Assembly: GCA_914767715.1 (NCBI GenBank)
Contig: OU612068.1
Coordinates: forward strand, 5,702,001-5,766,000
Direction of reading: 5' to 3'
Source: Membranipora membranacea
Taxonomy: Eukaryota > Bryozoa > Gymnolaemata > Cheilostomatida > Membraniporidae
Length of the DNA stretch: 64,000 nt
Part shown: in pieces, positions 34,371-48,622 of the stretch
How the letters are laid out: each line of letters opens with the position of its first letter
How positions within the stretch are numbered: the first letter of the stretch is position 1
Translations under genes and position numbers: made by a program
The notes under the pieces: model-generated
The model's input: only the letters and a program-made list of their open reading frames with translations
The model's database searches: none
Told to the model about the DNA's origin: nothing

Positions 34371-37300
34371 ATTGAACACCACAGAATTATTATACTAACG
34401 GGATGTAAACCTAGCTACTGTGCTTCGAGGGTCTTAGTCCCAAATAAATTGCTGCATCATTTTTGTGCCACGTTTATACTAATGAGATTTCAATATGAGT
34501 TATTTTTATATTCCCTTTTAGTTTTTTAAGGCGGATGCCGAGCACCATTGTTCTCAAGCTAGAGTCACCTGGCTACAGCTTTGCTATAACAGCACACCTG
34601 TTTCTGTTAGATACTGGCCTGAAATCACGTTTTCGGGGATTCAGGCACCACGTTAAGGATTTTTGGATTAGAGGATTATCAATGTAAGAGAACTTTTCCA
34701 GTAATACACAAGGTCAAGAAACCCATGGCTTGACACCTCCGACCATTAAATCTTATGTCTCAATCCATATAGCCTCGGAAGATATACAAGGCGCAATCCC
34801 AAAAAATGCTGTCCGCCATGTTTGCCTATTTTATTCTTGGGTATCCTACAAATGATTAAACTTTAAGCAGGCGATTGCCATTTACCCAAGTCTATAAGAT
34901 TTCGGTCTTGTGGCTTTAGGGGGTATCAGGTTATGAGATGGCAAAAGATCTAGCGTGGCAAAGGCTTCTTCATGTAATTTACAAAGGTGTTCTGACATCT
35001 GACAAAAAAAGGTCTGGCACCAAGTTTCACTTGTTGGGATGACACAAAATTACAAATCTTGGTCTAACTCGTGCAATCCTTTTCATGCATCTTCATTGTC
35101 AAATCATTAAAACATATTAAACTTCCACTTGAAGACAGGCGAGGGGATATAATCCGGAATATTAGACTCAACTCAGCTTTTGCGTTGGTATTTGCAGGAC
35201 TTTGCTAAAAAAATGTTCACCACTAAGTAAAGGACAAACCTTGAAAAACTGATCAAGTTAGTATATGTATATAAATTCAAGGGAAGAGACTGGCTACCAT
35301 TAGCCATCTTTCCTGGAGCCGTATTTTCAGAGAAATCTACAACGGAATGTGTCAATACTCAGGCTAGGCTTCTGTGGTCTCCAGTGACGTTGTAATCTGC
35401 CAATTAAAACTTCATCACTTTTCACCACCATTGTAGGGTTTGATAGCGAGTGTATAGAGTGTATAGATCAGAGACAATAGCCAACGTTTGACATAAGAAA
35501 ACTCCATAGTCATGAACAGCAGTGCCTGAGGAGGGGCTGGTAGATGCCAAGAGGAATTTTTATGCCGGTATTGTTTTTACTGACCACAATAGGAAGTATA
35601 AATAACAGCCTGATAGACAGAATCGGAAGGTGGTGTTTGCAGATTTTTCACTCCTCCCCTTAATTTGGTAACCGCAAAAATAGCAGTTTGCCAATATGGC
35701 ATATGCCCAGTTATGAGGATTAGAAATATTGGACAGCCTTGCTGACGCTGTCACCGCGATCACAAACCCAAAGGCGCATTTGTATGATTTACAGGTTCGT
35801 TAGGTGCATTTCAGTCTTACTATAAATCTGAATCATGAAAAGCGTGAAGTCGCAAAAAAAACTTTAAAAGGCAATGAGTTTTTTTATCTTTAAGTAGATA
35901 ATTGGAATTAAAACTGGTATTTCGGTGTGGTTCCTAAACTAGGTGTACGCGTACTGGCCAATTACTGAAGTTTGGTAGTCTGCTTAGATTTTAAGCAAGT
36001 CATCTACGTAATAGGGCATGGCCTTGCCAGACTTTTCCAAGTTAACTAAAACAGCAGAGCGACACTTGACAACCAAGACAATAACCACCCCAGGGCATTT
36101 CAACTATTCTGTGACACTGGATAAATAAAACAAAACTAGACGATTAAAAAATCGTTATGACATAACTTCAAGTTCGCCAAAGATGAGATGCTTTCAACGA
36201 AAGTCGTACTAGTCAACCTCTAAACCAGGAAAAAAGTTGCCGTACCGGAAAATGAGCGAGTATTTTATCATATGTGCTATTTTCAGTCTAGTTATATATA
36301 TTAATATTTTTGCAATTGAATTTTGCTGCCACCCACAAACCAGATTTGTTGAATTTAACACCTTTGAGGCAATTGTTTCATCAGCCATAGCAATATCTAT
36401 GTGTGCTTATTTTAGCACTTTGATACTGCTAAGTGTATCAAATACTCAAGCTTTTAATCTAGAGGGAGTATAGTTCATTACCTGGAAAAGTAAACAGCAA
36501 ATTGATAAATATTTAGATTTTTTGGACAGGTGAAACCATGAGTCACATAAATTGATTGAATATTGTGATGTTAATTACCACACATCAACACCAATAAAAC
36601 TCTCTGTGCGCTGCTACAAGGCTAGAATCTATAATTATTATAAAAACATAAGACCTATAAATTTAGACAAGAATGGTGTGCTAATCTGAAAAGTGTTTAA
36701 AAATACGAGTTAATTTGTTTCCGTTAGCCACAGCTGCGATGTATTGTCTGAATTTAATCCGTAAACATAAAGGGTTTACATGATTCCTGTCACTCAAACA
36801 CACTGCAGATTATAGTTGAGCATACGATTGCACATTTCATGTCTCTGCACTCTGCAGCATACCTGATATTTGTACTTGGTAGCCTGGGTTGTGCTGGCTT
36901 GTACATGGCGGAGATATTCCAGTAATAGCTGGCACTCCGAGCTTACAATAACCCCATGTGAAAACTCGCCAGGGGCTTTCAGTTTCATGATATGTGAAAG
37001 CTATGAATCAATACATTTTACCACTGATGCTGTATTTGGACTCTCAGCAGCAGAGGCCTGGTAATTCAAGGTGAATTTAAATTGACTTGTTGTTACAATA
37101 GTGATAGGTAAAACCCAAAAGTACCAAAAAAATTTGTTGCTAGAGATTAAATCGACAACTTCTTCTTTCCTATAATATTTTCGACAAAGACACACAACAC
37201 AAGATAAATATGTGTAATATCAAACGAAAATTATTTTAAGCAGTAATCTCCAGATAACGATTTGCTAAGACCATAAACATAAAAATATTTATATGTTCAC

Positions 37301-39377
37301 GGCGGAGACAGACAAAGTTATATTACAATTTTCTTCGAATAATTACATTTTATAGCAAAAGTGGGGACGGTGAATTATATTAGGGCCTTAATATTAGGCA
37401 ATCATTTCTGAAAATGAGCATGGCAGGTTCTTAATTGGAGTTGAAAGCAGAATATTAGAATCTCAATCCTCGCTGGTCACTGCTCAGATCTAAATTTGCA
37501 GTTCATTTGACTACCAGTTTAAAATCAATTCAAAAAGAGAGCCAGGGACACAATAGCCGAGTAGGTCATATCAAAGTGATTATAAGTAAACAGGAATCAA
37601 TCTCAGATCATTACTATACTAGCTTGACACTGTCATCATCTATTAAATTTCAATTCAAAACCAGCTTTTATATTTCAAGAGATTGATATGACAATGATAA
37701 TGATCTGCTTGGCTTTGGTGGCTTTGTTGGGTTTGTTACATCCTCAGGTTGTTTATTTGTTAGTTATGATAGAATTATAAGGTGAAAAATAAGAATTCAT
37801 TGGTGGCGATGAGAAATAATTACGCCTATAATCGCCTAATAACAAGATCAAAAGTTGAAGTCTTTTATAGTAGTCTATTTTGGCTAGCTGTTACCTTCAG
37901 GGTTTGGGGATCACTTATAAATTGTTATTGCACTTGATTTCCCGAAATTAAGACACCCTGTTGTGAATCTATAAGGTGCTAAAAGTGTGTTATGATCTTT
38001 ACTTTTGATGTGTTGAAAAACATCCAGAGCTTCATGCTGGTTTTTAGGTAGGCCTATGCCTCACAGTGGTGATGGAAAGTTGGTCATAACTCAAGCAGGT
38101 TTCTATTCTGCGGTGTTTTAGCCTAATTATAAGCTTTCTTTCTAAGTGCTCACAATTTTACTGGTTTCCTCATTGTAATCACTCAGATTTTTGTTATAAT
38201 CTTAAACAACTGAGAGAAATTTGTGCACCTATTCTAGTGATCCCCAAGGCTTCGGAACTCCACTGCATCCCGTACACATTCAAAACAAGAGGAATGTCCA
38301 GCCATTCTCCCTGGTCCAGCTTGAGACGAAACCTCTCACACAATCTGGCTATCTATGAGTAATGGTTTTAGCTCCATCCTATACATATGTCAAAATATTC
38401 TAAAGCTTTATACCATGACTCTGAGTTATCGTTTTGTTCCAAAGCACCTCACTCTACCTACAATGTCAGCAGCTAAATATGAAGCCTCTAATGATATTGA
38501 TGCTTATTTAGTAGATTGTAAATTGAGCAATTTGCAAAAATTTTACCTCGTAAAATTTAGGACCTGCAGTATGAAAAAATATAGTAATTTTAATAAACCC
38601 GTAAAATTAAAAAATAGTCTGATCAGGTGTTTGACATGCGCCATCATCAAAATTTTGCGCTGAAACTGATGCTACCTAGACATCAAAAGCTCAGAGGTGA
38701 GGTCAACTATGGTATTGTCGCCAATGTAAGATTTTTAAGCTGCAGTTTTAGGCGAATATAAATTTGGCAATATATCCTTAGGCCCCCAAAACCCCAAAAG
38801 CAAATATTATGATATCATCACACTGAGCGGAATTATTATTACTGGCCGCTCCCACAATCCACAGGCAGTAATAGATAATCAATCAACCAATCGGATTGGA
38901 GAAAACATCACACATTATAGAAGGCCAAGAACTGCAGGTGCAGCCCATCAGAGGAGAGAATATACATCATTATTTACTGATATATCCCATTATCATCACT
39001 CTATACAACTCCTGTCTTATTATAAAGCCGTACCATGCCCTGAACATCACAATCATAACGTTGACATCCAGGAATACTTTGTAATCCTTCATCTCCGCTC
39101 TAAGTCACTCACTATATCATCCAGACAGGGCTCACCAGCGGAAAGGCCTCCGCACAGTTATAATAAAACTAAGGAGGAATCGGCTAGTGACAGCATTCAC
39201 CAACAGAGATGCAGCAGTAACACTCAATGCAGGCAGCGGCTTATATCTTGTAAACAACTGGAAGCTAGAAAACTTGAAGTAAAATTTTTTTGTCGGCTTG
39301 AGCTTGAAAATAAATACAGCACGGCTAGAAGTCGCTACTCATATCAGCTCTGACTTTACAGAGGAAAAGAATCAGGC

Positions 39378-42300
39378 ATGCTAGACTACCAGAGCGTCTC
39401 AATTTCAGAATCTGCTCCGATGGCTCACCCTCCTCCGAACATGATGCAATATCAACATCCGCAGCATCTGCCTCCTTCTAACTCGGACCATTACTTCTAC
39501 CCTCCAGACTCCACCACCGTCAACAACAGACAACCCTTCGGCTTAAACACAGCACCTCTAGCTGCTCTGCATAGCATGACAGACATGAAGGCATCTCAAT
39601 CACCCACATCACCTACGTCAGCGGTGGCTAGCTATAACTCGGCAGCATATTACTCTATGAAGCATTGTCTCAACGCTGCAGCAACTCCACACGGCATCAC
39701 AGACATTCTCAGTAGGCCAGACTTACAAGCACAGCTACAGGCCAGACTCGGCCAGGGAGTCTATTATAATAGCTGTTCCCAAAGTAACAATGGTTCAGTG
39801 GCTAATCTCAGTCCAACCTCTAAAGAAATGTCCGCTAACAGATCTCTATATCACTGGCCCAGCAATGCACAGGTTTTACCACCGGGACATGCAGCGTGGC
39901 ACAGCAAACATGGTAAGTCATTTAATACATCTGATAAACGCGATACAAGTTACAAGTGGGACAATCAACCAGTGTGTGAAAATCAACCAGTTAATGAAAA
40001 AAACCTGTATTGTGTCTGGCTAGAAGTTTTGTAAGCTAAGCCAGCATATTTACAGATTTGTAATAAAGAAATAAAGATTTTTAACAATTTTTATCAAAAT
40101 CATAGACCAGGAAAGAATCCCTCTGAATAGCCTCAAACATCATGGTAGTCATGTGGTGCGCAATACTAAAAAGTGGCAGAATTTGGAAGTTTCTTTAACA
40201 ATGTCTCTGCGAATAAATCTATATAATATTTGAAAAAAAAACCAGGATTTGGTCAATTAGCTAGCCCGTTTGTTATTGTATTGCCCAATTTATACCTTCT
40301 CAAGAACAGTATCGATTTGGGTATCAGATGTTGGGCAATCATTTGAACTGAGGTCAATACTACGCTTTTAAACAGTCAGAAGAATTGGGAAAAATGGATT
40401 TTTTGCTCAACTCTAGATCTACCTCTTGAAATGTGGTGATATTTACGTTCAGTTATGATAACCAAAGTTATTATGACAAGCTTAAAAATTTCACTCCCTC
40501 CCATGACAACAGCGGTTACACTAAAATGATTCTGAAAAAAATGAATTGGACAAGGGCAAGCGACTGGAATAAACAACAACTCATTAGTTGTTCATTTCGG
40601 TAATTATCTTTGCCTAAAATGTTCATCGATACTTAGGTTTGGTTTGGTTTGGTTTATTTTTTCATCAAAAATAAAATTGAAAATTGCCAGTTAAAAACTA
40701 GTGAGGCGATGAGGCTCTATGTGAGCAGTAGCATCTGAGATGCTATTCGAGGCGTGGAGCCCAAAATCCAGGTCTTAGGCATAAAAATATAAACTTTGAA
40801 TGAAGTTTCAGTCCCCGCCATAATAATACATCTATCTCTGGGTTTAGATTCAAGGTTATGATTCAAGCGAAAAAATACCTCATATCGCGACACATTTGTA
40901 CTTATTCTCATCTTATACGCATTCACCAACAATCGACAGTATTTGCTTTTTGACATGGCTATTTTATGCTAAGTAATCATGGCACTGGCTGGATTGAGGT
41001 CTGAAGAAAATTGAAGCGCAAATTGTTGGCAGTTTCTCCTGGTGTCACTCGGCTCATCAATCATGCGATTTCAAACTGCCACTCTTCATCAAAGTCTCAT
41101 AATCTCTTACTTAAAGTTTTTTTAATAGGTTGACTGTTTGTTTTGAGATGATTTTTTAAGCATTTGAAATTGATCATGATAATGAACTATAAGTATTCAG
41201 TTTAATTAGTTATTTCATCAGTAGGATTGGACATCCGTTTTAATGGTCATTATTAACACCTTGCAATTTTAATGATGTAACAGTCAAATTAAAGGTGATT
41301 ATTGGGCCATTAATAAGAAATTAATAGCCCTCTTCAGATGTTTTCTTTGAAAAGCTGAGTATTTAAAATTCAAAATCAAGAATTTGTACACTACACTATT
41401 AATTATGATTGGAAATGGATCAATCGAATTGTTAACAGTCCTCAAATAAATTATAAAACAGCTGCACTATATTGTAAGGCTCGATGGGGCCAGAAGGAAG
41501 AAAAGAGCGGTATGGTATAATAACCAACAAAATTAGAAAATGTGCCCATTATTTTTAACTAAGAGAAGATATCTTGAAACCTGCACTTTCCAAGCCAAAA
41601 AGGGCAAATAGTTAAACAACTTCTATAAAATAATGAACAATATGATCAGTATGCAGGATTGCTTTATTTCTATTCCCACCAGTCCACCATTTCCACTGCC
41701 ACCAGTAGGACTAGAACCATAATTAAAGGGTATAACTTGACAATGTTCTGTCCAATATATGTTATTTGCTGTTCAGCATACTTTGTTCAGTTTAGCATGA
41801 AACTTTGAAATTATTCTACTATAATTTTTTTTATAGAGTTGGTAAATGATAATGTGGTGTTAAAACTCGTAAAGGAAGTCAGGTTGCAGGGTTTAAGTTT
41901 TTGTGGTAAGCATGTATATTATTTCCTCATTTTATTGCTATAGGCGGAATGGTGTCTTTTGATGGCAAAGATGGTAAGAAGAAAAACACGAGGCCAACGT
42001 TCAGTGGATCACAGATTTTTGCTCTGGAAAAGACATTTGAACAGCAGAAATACTTAGCAGGCCCTGAAAGAGGCAGACTAGCCTATGCCCTGGGCATGTC
42101 AGAGAGCCAAGTCAAGGTGAGACTACTGAAATAACTTTTACTTTACAGTTTATCATGCTACTGTGTCCGGCAATCATATTTTGAGTTGGATGGAATTCAA
42201 ATCTAAATAGTAAATAATTTAATTGTGATCTCGCCTCAAGGCACAGTTTAAAAAAAATTTGAATCCTGAACCAGAGCGTAAAGTATGCACCGATGAAGCC

Positions 42301-43636
42301 CTGTTGAAATTAATATTGGCAGTAAGTGTTCTAAGATGAGTGCATGTCTTTGAAGAACTAGTCCTCTCCGACATACAGTTAACTCCGATACTTTCCCATG
42401 ACATATGCCCCAGCAGCATACCTCTGACTCTGCCCGAAATGATTCATCCTATTATCAACCTGTTGAGCCATCTTTGTAATCCCTAGCATGGAATGGTAAA
42501 TGAATAGCCAGCAGTATAGAGGTTTCAAGTGTGCCCCTCAATCAAAGTAATAATCTGTAATGAGAAAACTGTTTATTAATCACTGATCCTTGCTTTTATT
42601 CAATATAAAGTGCTTGTCTCTTCCCTGTCATTTGTCGGCAAGCACCCAGCAAGCCCTGTCATTACTATAAGCCTATAGAAAACACTGATACATCAAAGTT
42701 ATGTCTCAATAGTGAACGCTTTATCTTTTTCATCAGCAAGACTGTGTTGTCCCAGTGTGCCATACCTTTTACTTGTAGTATTTATTCACAGTTTAGATGT
42801 AGTCAATCACGAATTAATTACTTGATAAAAGGCTTACCTAAATAAGAAGCAAACTAAGCTTTTACATCAAAATCAAATTAAAAGCCTGTCTGGAATTAAA
42901 ACTAAATCAAACTCTCACTAATGTTGTTTTTACATTGAGGGTTAGGCACCACAAGACAAAATGTTAGGTGTAATTCAGACTGACAACGCAAACACTGCCA
43001 GAGAACCTACCGCCCACAATAAAAAGCCTAGGGACAAGTAGACATTTGGTAGGGGTACATAGCAACAAGCAATGTTCTCTAGTAAAGTTCAGGAGCCATA
43101 TTGTCAGAGTACATTGTTGACACTTATTCTTTCTGGAATTATTACCAAACTCATCTGCATAACGTGAACCAAATACTAGATATATTGAGAGTTATTTATC
43201 ATTTTGTCAATGTAAAATGATATTTTGGTAAAATTAAACCCATTCATGTCTCATAAAAGACTGAATTTATGTTGCATTATTAGCCTGTGTTACCAAGTTA
43301 ACAGAGTACCACCACTTGTTAAGACATATTATAATGATTTAGAGACCAGATTCCCAAGCAGTTCTGAAATATGGACACCAATTTAAAGATTGATCTCTCT
43401 CTTGTTTTCAGGTGTGGTTCCAAAACCGAAGAACAAAATGGAGAAAGCGACACGCTGCTGATATGGCCACAAGTAAGCGTAGACCTGAGCCAGAAACCAA
43501 CGCAGAGCATCAAACACAGTATGTGGGCACGAACCCTGGTTCTAATAGTGCAGCCGACTCAAGCAATCATGAAACTATGTTCTCACCGAGCGATGCAGAC
43601 CTCAGCCAAGTTAGCCACCCGGAGCTTCCGTTATAG
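39378..43636 (+). CDS. NKX6: NKX6-class homeobox transcription factor
   Basis: Three exons, 39378-39912, 41944-42116 and 43412-43636, encode 310 aa with matching phases (donors GGTAAGT, GTGAGA; acceptors CTATAG, TTTCAG). The N-terminal half contains APLAALHSM and the Engrailed-homology-1-like repressor motif [12 protein letters not shown], both diagnostic of NKX6 proteins. Exon 2 carries the NK6 lead-in and homeodomain start ([20 protein letters not shown], then [20 protein letters not shown]); exon 3 continues [19 protein letters not shown], with the intron at the standard position between homeodomain residues 46 and 47, just before VWF. In bilaterians NKX6 is a nuclear repressor patterning motor neurons and, in vertebrates, pancreatic beta cells; it recruits Groucho/TLE through eh1. 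The C-terminal tail is short and Ser/Glu-rich. Large empty introns and a 10-kb upstream desert suggest extensive cis-regulation. Confidence 0.97.
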
Positions 43637-45469
43637 TAGACAGTTGTCACATGCCACTTTTTTCTATTAAGCATTTTTATTATTCTCTAATAGGTCAATT
43701 TTGGGTTTCATTTTTATTTATTGATAAAAAATTATAGCAGAAAATAGAAGAAGACATAGATATTCTTACCAATACAAAAAATATATATCCCCTTTTTTTT
43801 GCTTTTTATTTTTTCTGCAACCTGATATTTGGCAAAGAACCTCTGAGCTTTGAACTTCTGCTGTTTTTTAGGCATCGTTCCCAATCTGTAAGCCAAAAAA
43901 ATGGTCACATTACTGACTGATCCATTGGCGTCGCTTACAAATTTAAAAAATCACACCCCAGTGTATATTAGTCAGCGTGGAAATACCTTTTTTTTCTGTA
44001 AATTTGGAATTGGAAAATCAAAATTTTAAATCATTTGTTGTACATTTTTGTTATTAGAATAATATAGGTGAACAATAAGGCATCAAATCATACCTATTAC
44101 CAATGTCTATTCATGCACCTTACACACAAAGCTATGAAAAACTATATAAAAAATATAAACTCCTAGATTATAGGAATCTGCACATCTCTAACAAATGGTC
44201 GACTTTTCACCCCAAACTCATTGTCTCAATGTAATTGAAATGCAACTTATATGTTGGTCAAAATCTATTTACCTACAATTTGAACCTGAGATATAGTTCA
44301 GAACTATGAAAATTGTAAAGCTGTCTAAGACAGGAAGACTGTACCATGTTAATGCAGTAGCACCTAAGCTACCACAGACGCCTACAATCATTCTAAATTC
44401 TAAGAAGAGTGTCACTTTTCTTTGACGAAGGCTGTTTAGACGGTGATTGGTACGGGTAAAAATTCTAAAGAAAATAAAAGAATCGCCCCGCCATCAAGGC
44501 GTTATTGGTATGTTATGTTGTTTCCTCGCACTGAGTCTTAAGAAACAGAAGAATGGTATTTCTCCGAAAATAGTTACAGCCAGCTGTTATGATATGAATT
44601 CCAAAAAATGAATAGACTGGATGGAGGATTGCATTTTTGTTGTTTGGAAGGAAAAGGGCAAATCATTTAAAAGGTGTTATGCAAAGCGAATCTCTGGGGA
44701 TCTACTCCTGTTAGCATACAGTTTAAATAGTATTCTATCCTGTTCGTGTATCAGACGATCTTCTAACCATATCATTCCGTTTCCTCGGTCTCAGGATCTT
44801 GGTTTAGTTAGATGACCAAGTCTTACTTGCGTGTCGCTGCAGACTATCTGTTTGTTTTTTTGCCAACAACGTAGAACATAATAGATATAACAATGCAATA
44901 TGGTCTCGCTTACTGAAACATCGCAAAATCATCTGCGTTCATTATTTTTCTTATCTATCTATCCGTATCAGTGGAAAAGACCGAAATAATATAATATATA
45001 TATATATATATACATATATAGTTATAAAAAAAGCTTTCAACAAGGCTGCAAGAGCATAATGTTTATGCATCAGCATTCAGAGATAATAGGAAGTAGTTCT
45101 TTGCTGGGGCGCCTATAAATCAGCCTGTATGGTTCTGGTACTGATTCCGAGATGTTTCTATGGCTTTACACACTGATCAGATGGGACCGCATTTATAATG
45201 AGAGTGAGTCTGGAGTGATGTCATCAGCCTCAGAAACCAAGACCGACGCACAAAAGTTAGCACCGTTACTGTACACAAGACAAGGCAATTCCGTTTTCTT
45301 GGATTCTATCTCAGTTATATTTTGCTTCGGTATTGGGTAACACACCATGGATTTTATAAATAAATATAATCACCGGATACTTATCTTTTAGCCTAGCCAA
45401 GGAAACACCATTGAGTTTTAATTTGGATTGAAATTTTGATATATATATTCCATGTTTATTCTGGAGAAG
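43637..45469. other. Intergenic region 3' of NKX6
   Basis: AT-rich sequence with no supported gene. It holds an (AT)n tract at about 44994-45020. The start presumably contains the NKX6 3' untranslated region; I see no canonical AATAAA close to the stop. Confidence 0.4.
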
Positions 45470-46050
45470 AATAAGTCCTTAGGACTTGTACCCAGAAAAC
45501 AGAAAAATTGATAAAAATATGGTGTAGAATTAAAAAGACATGTAACTAAAAATCAAGAACAATGACAGGTAAAATTACAAAGTACACACAGACATTAATT
45601 AGCAGTAAAACATTACACAAGTTAATACACAATAGCTAGGAAATGAAAAGTTAGAACAATGCAGCAGTAGACTAAAAAGAAATGATAAGAACTGACTCAT
45701 TAATTTAGAAGTTTGAGGACGTGGCTCCGAGTGGAATTTTTGAATGAAGCAAGGGATTGACTCAGCTTAACACGATTGGGTAATTCGTTAAACTTCTGAG
45801 CACCGAAATTAGCCAAAGCAAATCTAAAATTTTCCTTGGATAATCTAAACCCAGAACTTTTAGCAAGCCGAGTTTCACTAGTTAATCTCTCGGGGAGCAG
45901 ATTGGTATCAATTATTGGGACTAAACTATTAACAGTTTGATAAAACGTCAGCAGATACAAATATTCGAAACGCAAAGTTAAAACAGGGATGTTGTAGGTC
46001 TTTCGAGTATTATCTTTAGAACTGTTATAGTCTATAATTTTCAAACATCT
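45450..46050 (-). mobile_element. LINE 3' fragment (reverse transcriptase C-terminus)
   Basis: A minus-strand open frame 45700-46044 encodes LTLRFEYLYLLTFYQTVNSL, then LVPIIDTNLLPERLTSETR, NFRFALANFGAQKFNELP and SLASFKNSTRSHVLKLLN followed by a stop. This pattern (R..Y-L..F-..N, LP..l..s.s...Fk...k..ll) is the conserved C-terminal end of CR1/Jockey-like LINE proteins. The 3' trailer includes AATAAACATGG before an AT-rich end near 45440. No other part of the element remains nearby. Confidence 0.62.
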
Positions 46051-46861
46051 ATTCTCAATTTAAAAAAATTCTTTTATGACATAGTCGTTTGTTGTAAATA
46101 AAACAGGAGAGCTGTATTCCAGATTATCATGAACTTAATATACCCATTATCATAGACAGAGTGCAGAATTGAAATTGAATATATACACCGCTTTTCAAAA
46201 TATTCTTAAATACTGTACAAAGCGGATATAACTTTCTTTGACAAGTGGCAAATGCAGGGAATTCCCATGAAGAGAAATCCTTGACAGCTGCACAATGACA
46301 ATCATAAATCAATAAAGTTGATCGTGACTTATTTGACATTTTCATTTGTTTCAAACTCCAGTCCACCAAAATAATTTTGCTTTATCATAACCTAAATTAT
46401 GACGTCCTTGCTAGAGACTGTTACAAATTGCTGGCTGTTGTCCAATCACAAGACAGTTTCTAATGACGGATTTACTTGCTTACAAACGATAAGGGGTCAA
46501 GCTGGGATTAACCATGTATTCCAAGACCCAAAAAAACAGCTGTTGACTAATTTAGCCACTTGTTCTCATGGCTTTTGTCCAGGTTTGATAATTTTGATAC
46601 TGACTAAAGCCCTTGCAAAAGAATTATGCTTTTTACCAGGTGTTAATTCCTGAAAAAGATTGATGTCAGTGTGTAGTTGTCTGAGAAAATGTTGTTGAGT
46701 AAACGCACTGTTATGTCATCCTTATACTCTGAGTGTAAAGCCTTTTATTGCTTAATCTTGTGTACAACCTTTTGTTACAATAGAGCATCTTGTTTTGGGC
46801 TTGCAGCTGAAAGCTCTAGGCAGAGACTTCTGTCTCGTATGATCTTTCTGCCCATCACTCC

Positions 46862-46883
46862 TACCTTACAACGTAGTAAGGTA
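46862..46883. repeat. 22-bp palindrome with possible 5-6 bp flanking repeat
   Basis: TACCTTAC and GTAAGGTA enclose a 6-bp loop. Flanks are CACTCC and CACTCT. Possibly another micro-palindromic insertion, but the flanking repeat is short and imperfect. Confidence 0.35.
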
Positions 46884-48588
46884 CACTCTCTTTGTGATTA
46901 AACTTGGCGGTAATTTCCCCATGAGGTAAAAGTGCTGAGCTATGTAGTTGTTGAACGCCATAACAACCCTAAGATACAATGCCGATTTTTTTTCACTGTC
47001 ACTTTTCCAACTGTAGGTTCTGCGGACATATAGAAGCACTCGGTGACCAACATCTGACTTTATAAGCTGCAGACATATTTAATGTCATAACAAACTTATT
47101 ACGATGGGGCTTTTGGTTTGGGGTATTGGATAGTTAATGCTTCAAAATTGCCAAATTCATAATTTAGCCCTGATGCCAGCCAATATTTATTTATTAACTA
47201 TTCACTTGTGTTGCACCGGGTTAGACCAAACACATTGTGAGATTTCCCAGGCCAATGACCGACCTGGTCAAAGATAGTCAGTAACGATCCAACAGGTCTG
47301 AATAAGTGGGCCTGGAAAATGTGTAAAAATAACCCTGAAGGCAAGGAACAATGTTTATTCGTTATCTCCAACCAATATCTTCTTTACCCGGTAGCAGAAC
47401 AAGAGGAGGATATTGTAAGAAAAGACAATAGTAACATCAGGTTGTGTACAAGTTGACACAGAGTCTTGGTGGGCGGATTAACGCAATCTTGAAAGTACAG
47501 AATAAGCGTCTAGATAGAGTTGTATAGGGCTGGCATATTCTTCTTGTTCTACCCTGATACAAATGACACGCACAAACGCAGGAAATTTGGCCCAATCCTA
47601 ACTCAGTCAAAGTTTCAGTGTTTCAGGAATTGTCATTTCACACATACAAGTAGTGTCTTATGTTACAAAGACTGATCATGTCATATGATTTAGTACGCCT
47701 ACTTTTATTCCATGCTGTCACCCAACCCAAAACCGGGTCCAGTTATGCAACTTTTCCGCTCCTTGTATCACTTCCTGTTTCAGTTTCAATCGGGTACGGT
47801 ACTGTAACTTTTTCATGGCGCCTGGTCCGGTTCTGCTATCATTTCCTGTTTCAGCTCTAGGAAAACAAAATCTAATGCCCATTGATCTTCGAGAATGTAA
47901 CCCAGCTCCTCTGGCCGGCCACAGCTACGTCAGTAGTCCGTTTGTACTAAAATAATTAAAGATCCAGGCATAAGTGATTGACACACATTCAGTCATCAAA
48001 GTGTTTGCCTTTTCATGGTCTGCCTGGTGTTGGTGGAAAGACCAACACAGCGTTTTTAAGGAAATATTAAACCATTTTAATTCTATGTGTGACACTTTCT
48101 ATTAATCTTCATTGTGAAAACCGCAGTGATCCACCAGTACTGTGGTCTTGGTCGTATTTGTCCTAATTCTACCACTGTCATTCCCAGGCTTATTACCGCA
48201 AATGATATCAGCCACATTTACAGAAAAAGGCTTTACAAGTCTGTACCAGATATTCAGATAAGTCGATTCTAAAAAATACTTCCTAACTGCTACTATAGAG
48301 TGTTGTCGCAGCGATGAGATGTAATAAATGCTATTAATCCTTGATTTGACATGCCTTTGGCAGCCAGGTGTGTTGTCAATACCCACGACTTGAGCTTATG
48401 TGCTCAAGATCTTTGTTACAAAGTAACATTCATCTAGATTTCAATAAAAATTCATGGTAATCTGACGAATTAATCAGATCAGGGTTTGATAAAACTTTTA
48501 ATCTTGCGACCCCCTCCAATGATATTCAACTAAGTTGTGTGCATGCAACTCTCAATAATCAAGTTATATTATTCACTGATAATTTAGT

Positions 48589-48622
48589 CAGGGAGTTTGG
48601 GATATATGTCCCAAATTCCTTG
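48589..48622. mobile_element. 34-bp palindrome of the CAGGGAG family with 7-bp flanking repeats
   Basis: CAGGGAGTTTGGGA...GTCCCAAATTCCTTG forms an imperfect hairpin (about three arm mismatches) whose left arm is nearly identical to that at 23658. Flanks ATTTAGT (48582-48588) and ATTTAGC (48623-48629) form a 7-bp direct repeat with one mismatch. Confidence 0.6.

Larger units (their letters stand above)
28918..39377. other. 10.4-kb gene desert upstream of NKX6
   Basis: No exon, LINE or SINE is recognised. Two palindromes are present (31167-31252 and 34341-34370). Open frames are AT-driven and short; the longest hydrophobic one (ATG 36252, 73 codons, two hydrophobic stretches) is most likely chance. 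A gene desert 5' of a developmental homeobox gene often contains enhancers, but conservation cannot be judged from one sequence. The last 250 bp before the ATG (39100-39377) are less AT-rich and probably include the NKX6 5' leader. Confidence 0.45.

Noticed and set aside
36252-36473. ATG frame of 73 codons with two hydrophobic stretches
   Set aside because: T-rich AT-biased sequence produces hydrophobic frames by chance; no signal of a gene around it.
44994-45020. AT tract as a promoter TATA
   Set aside because: Simple (AT)n microsatellite with no gene start nearby.
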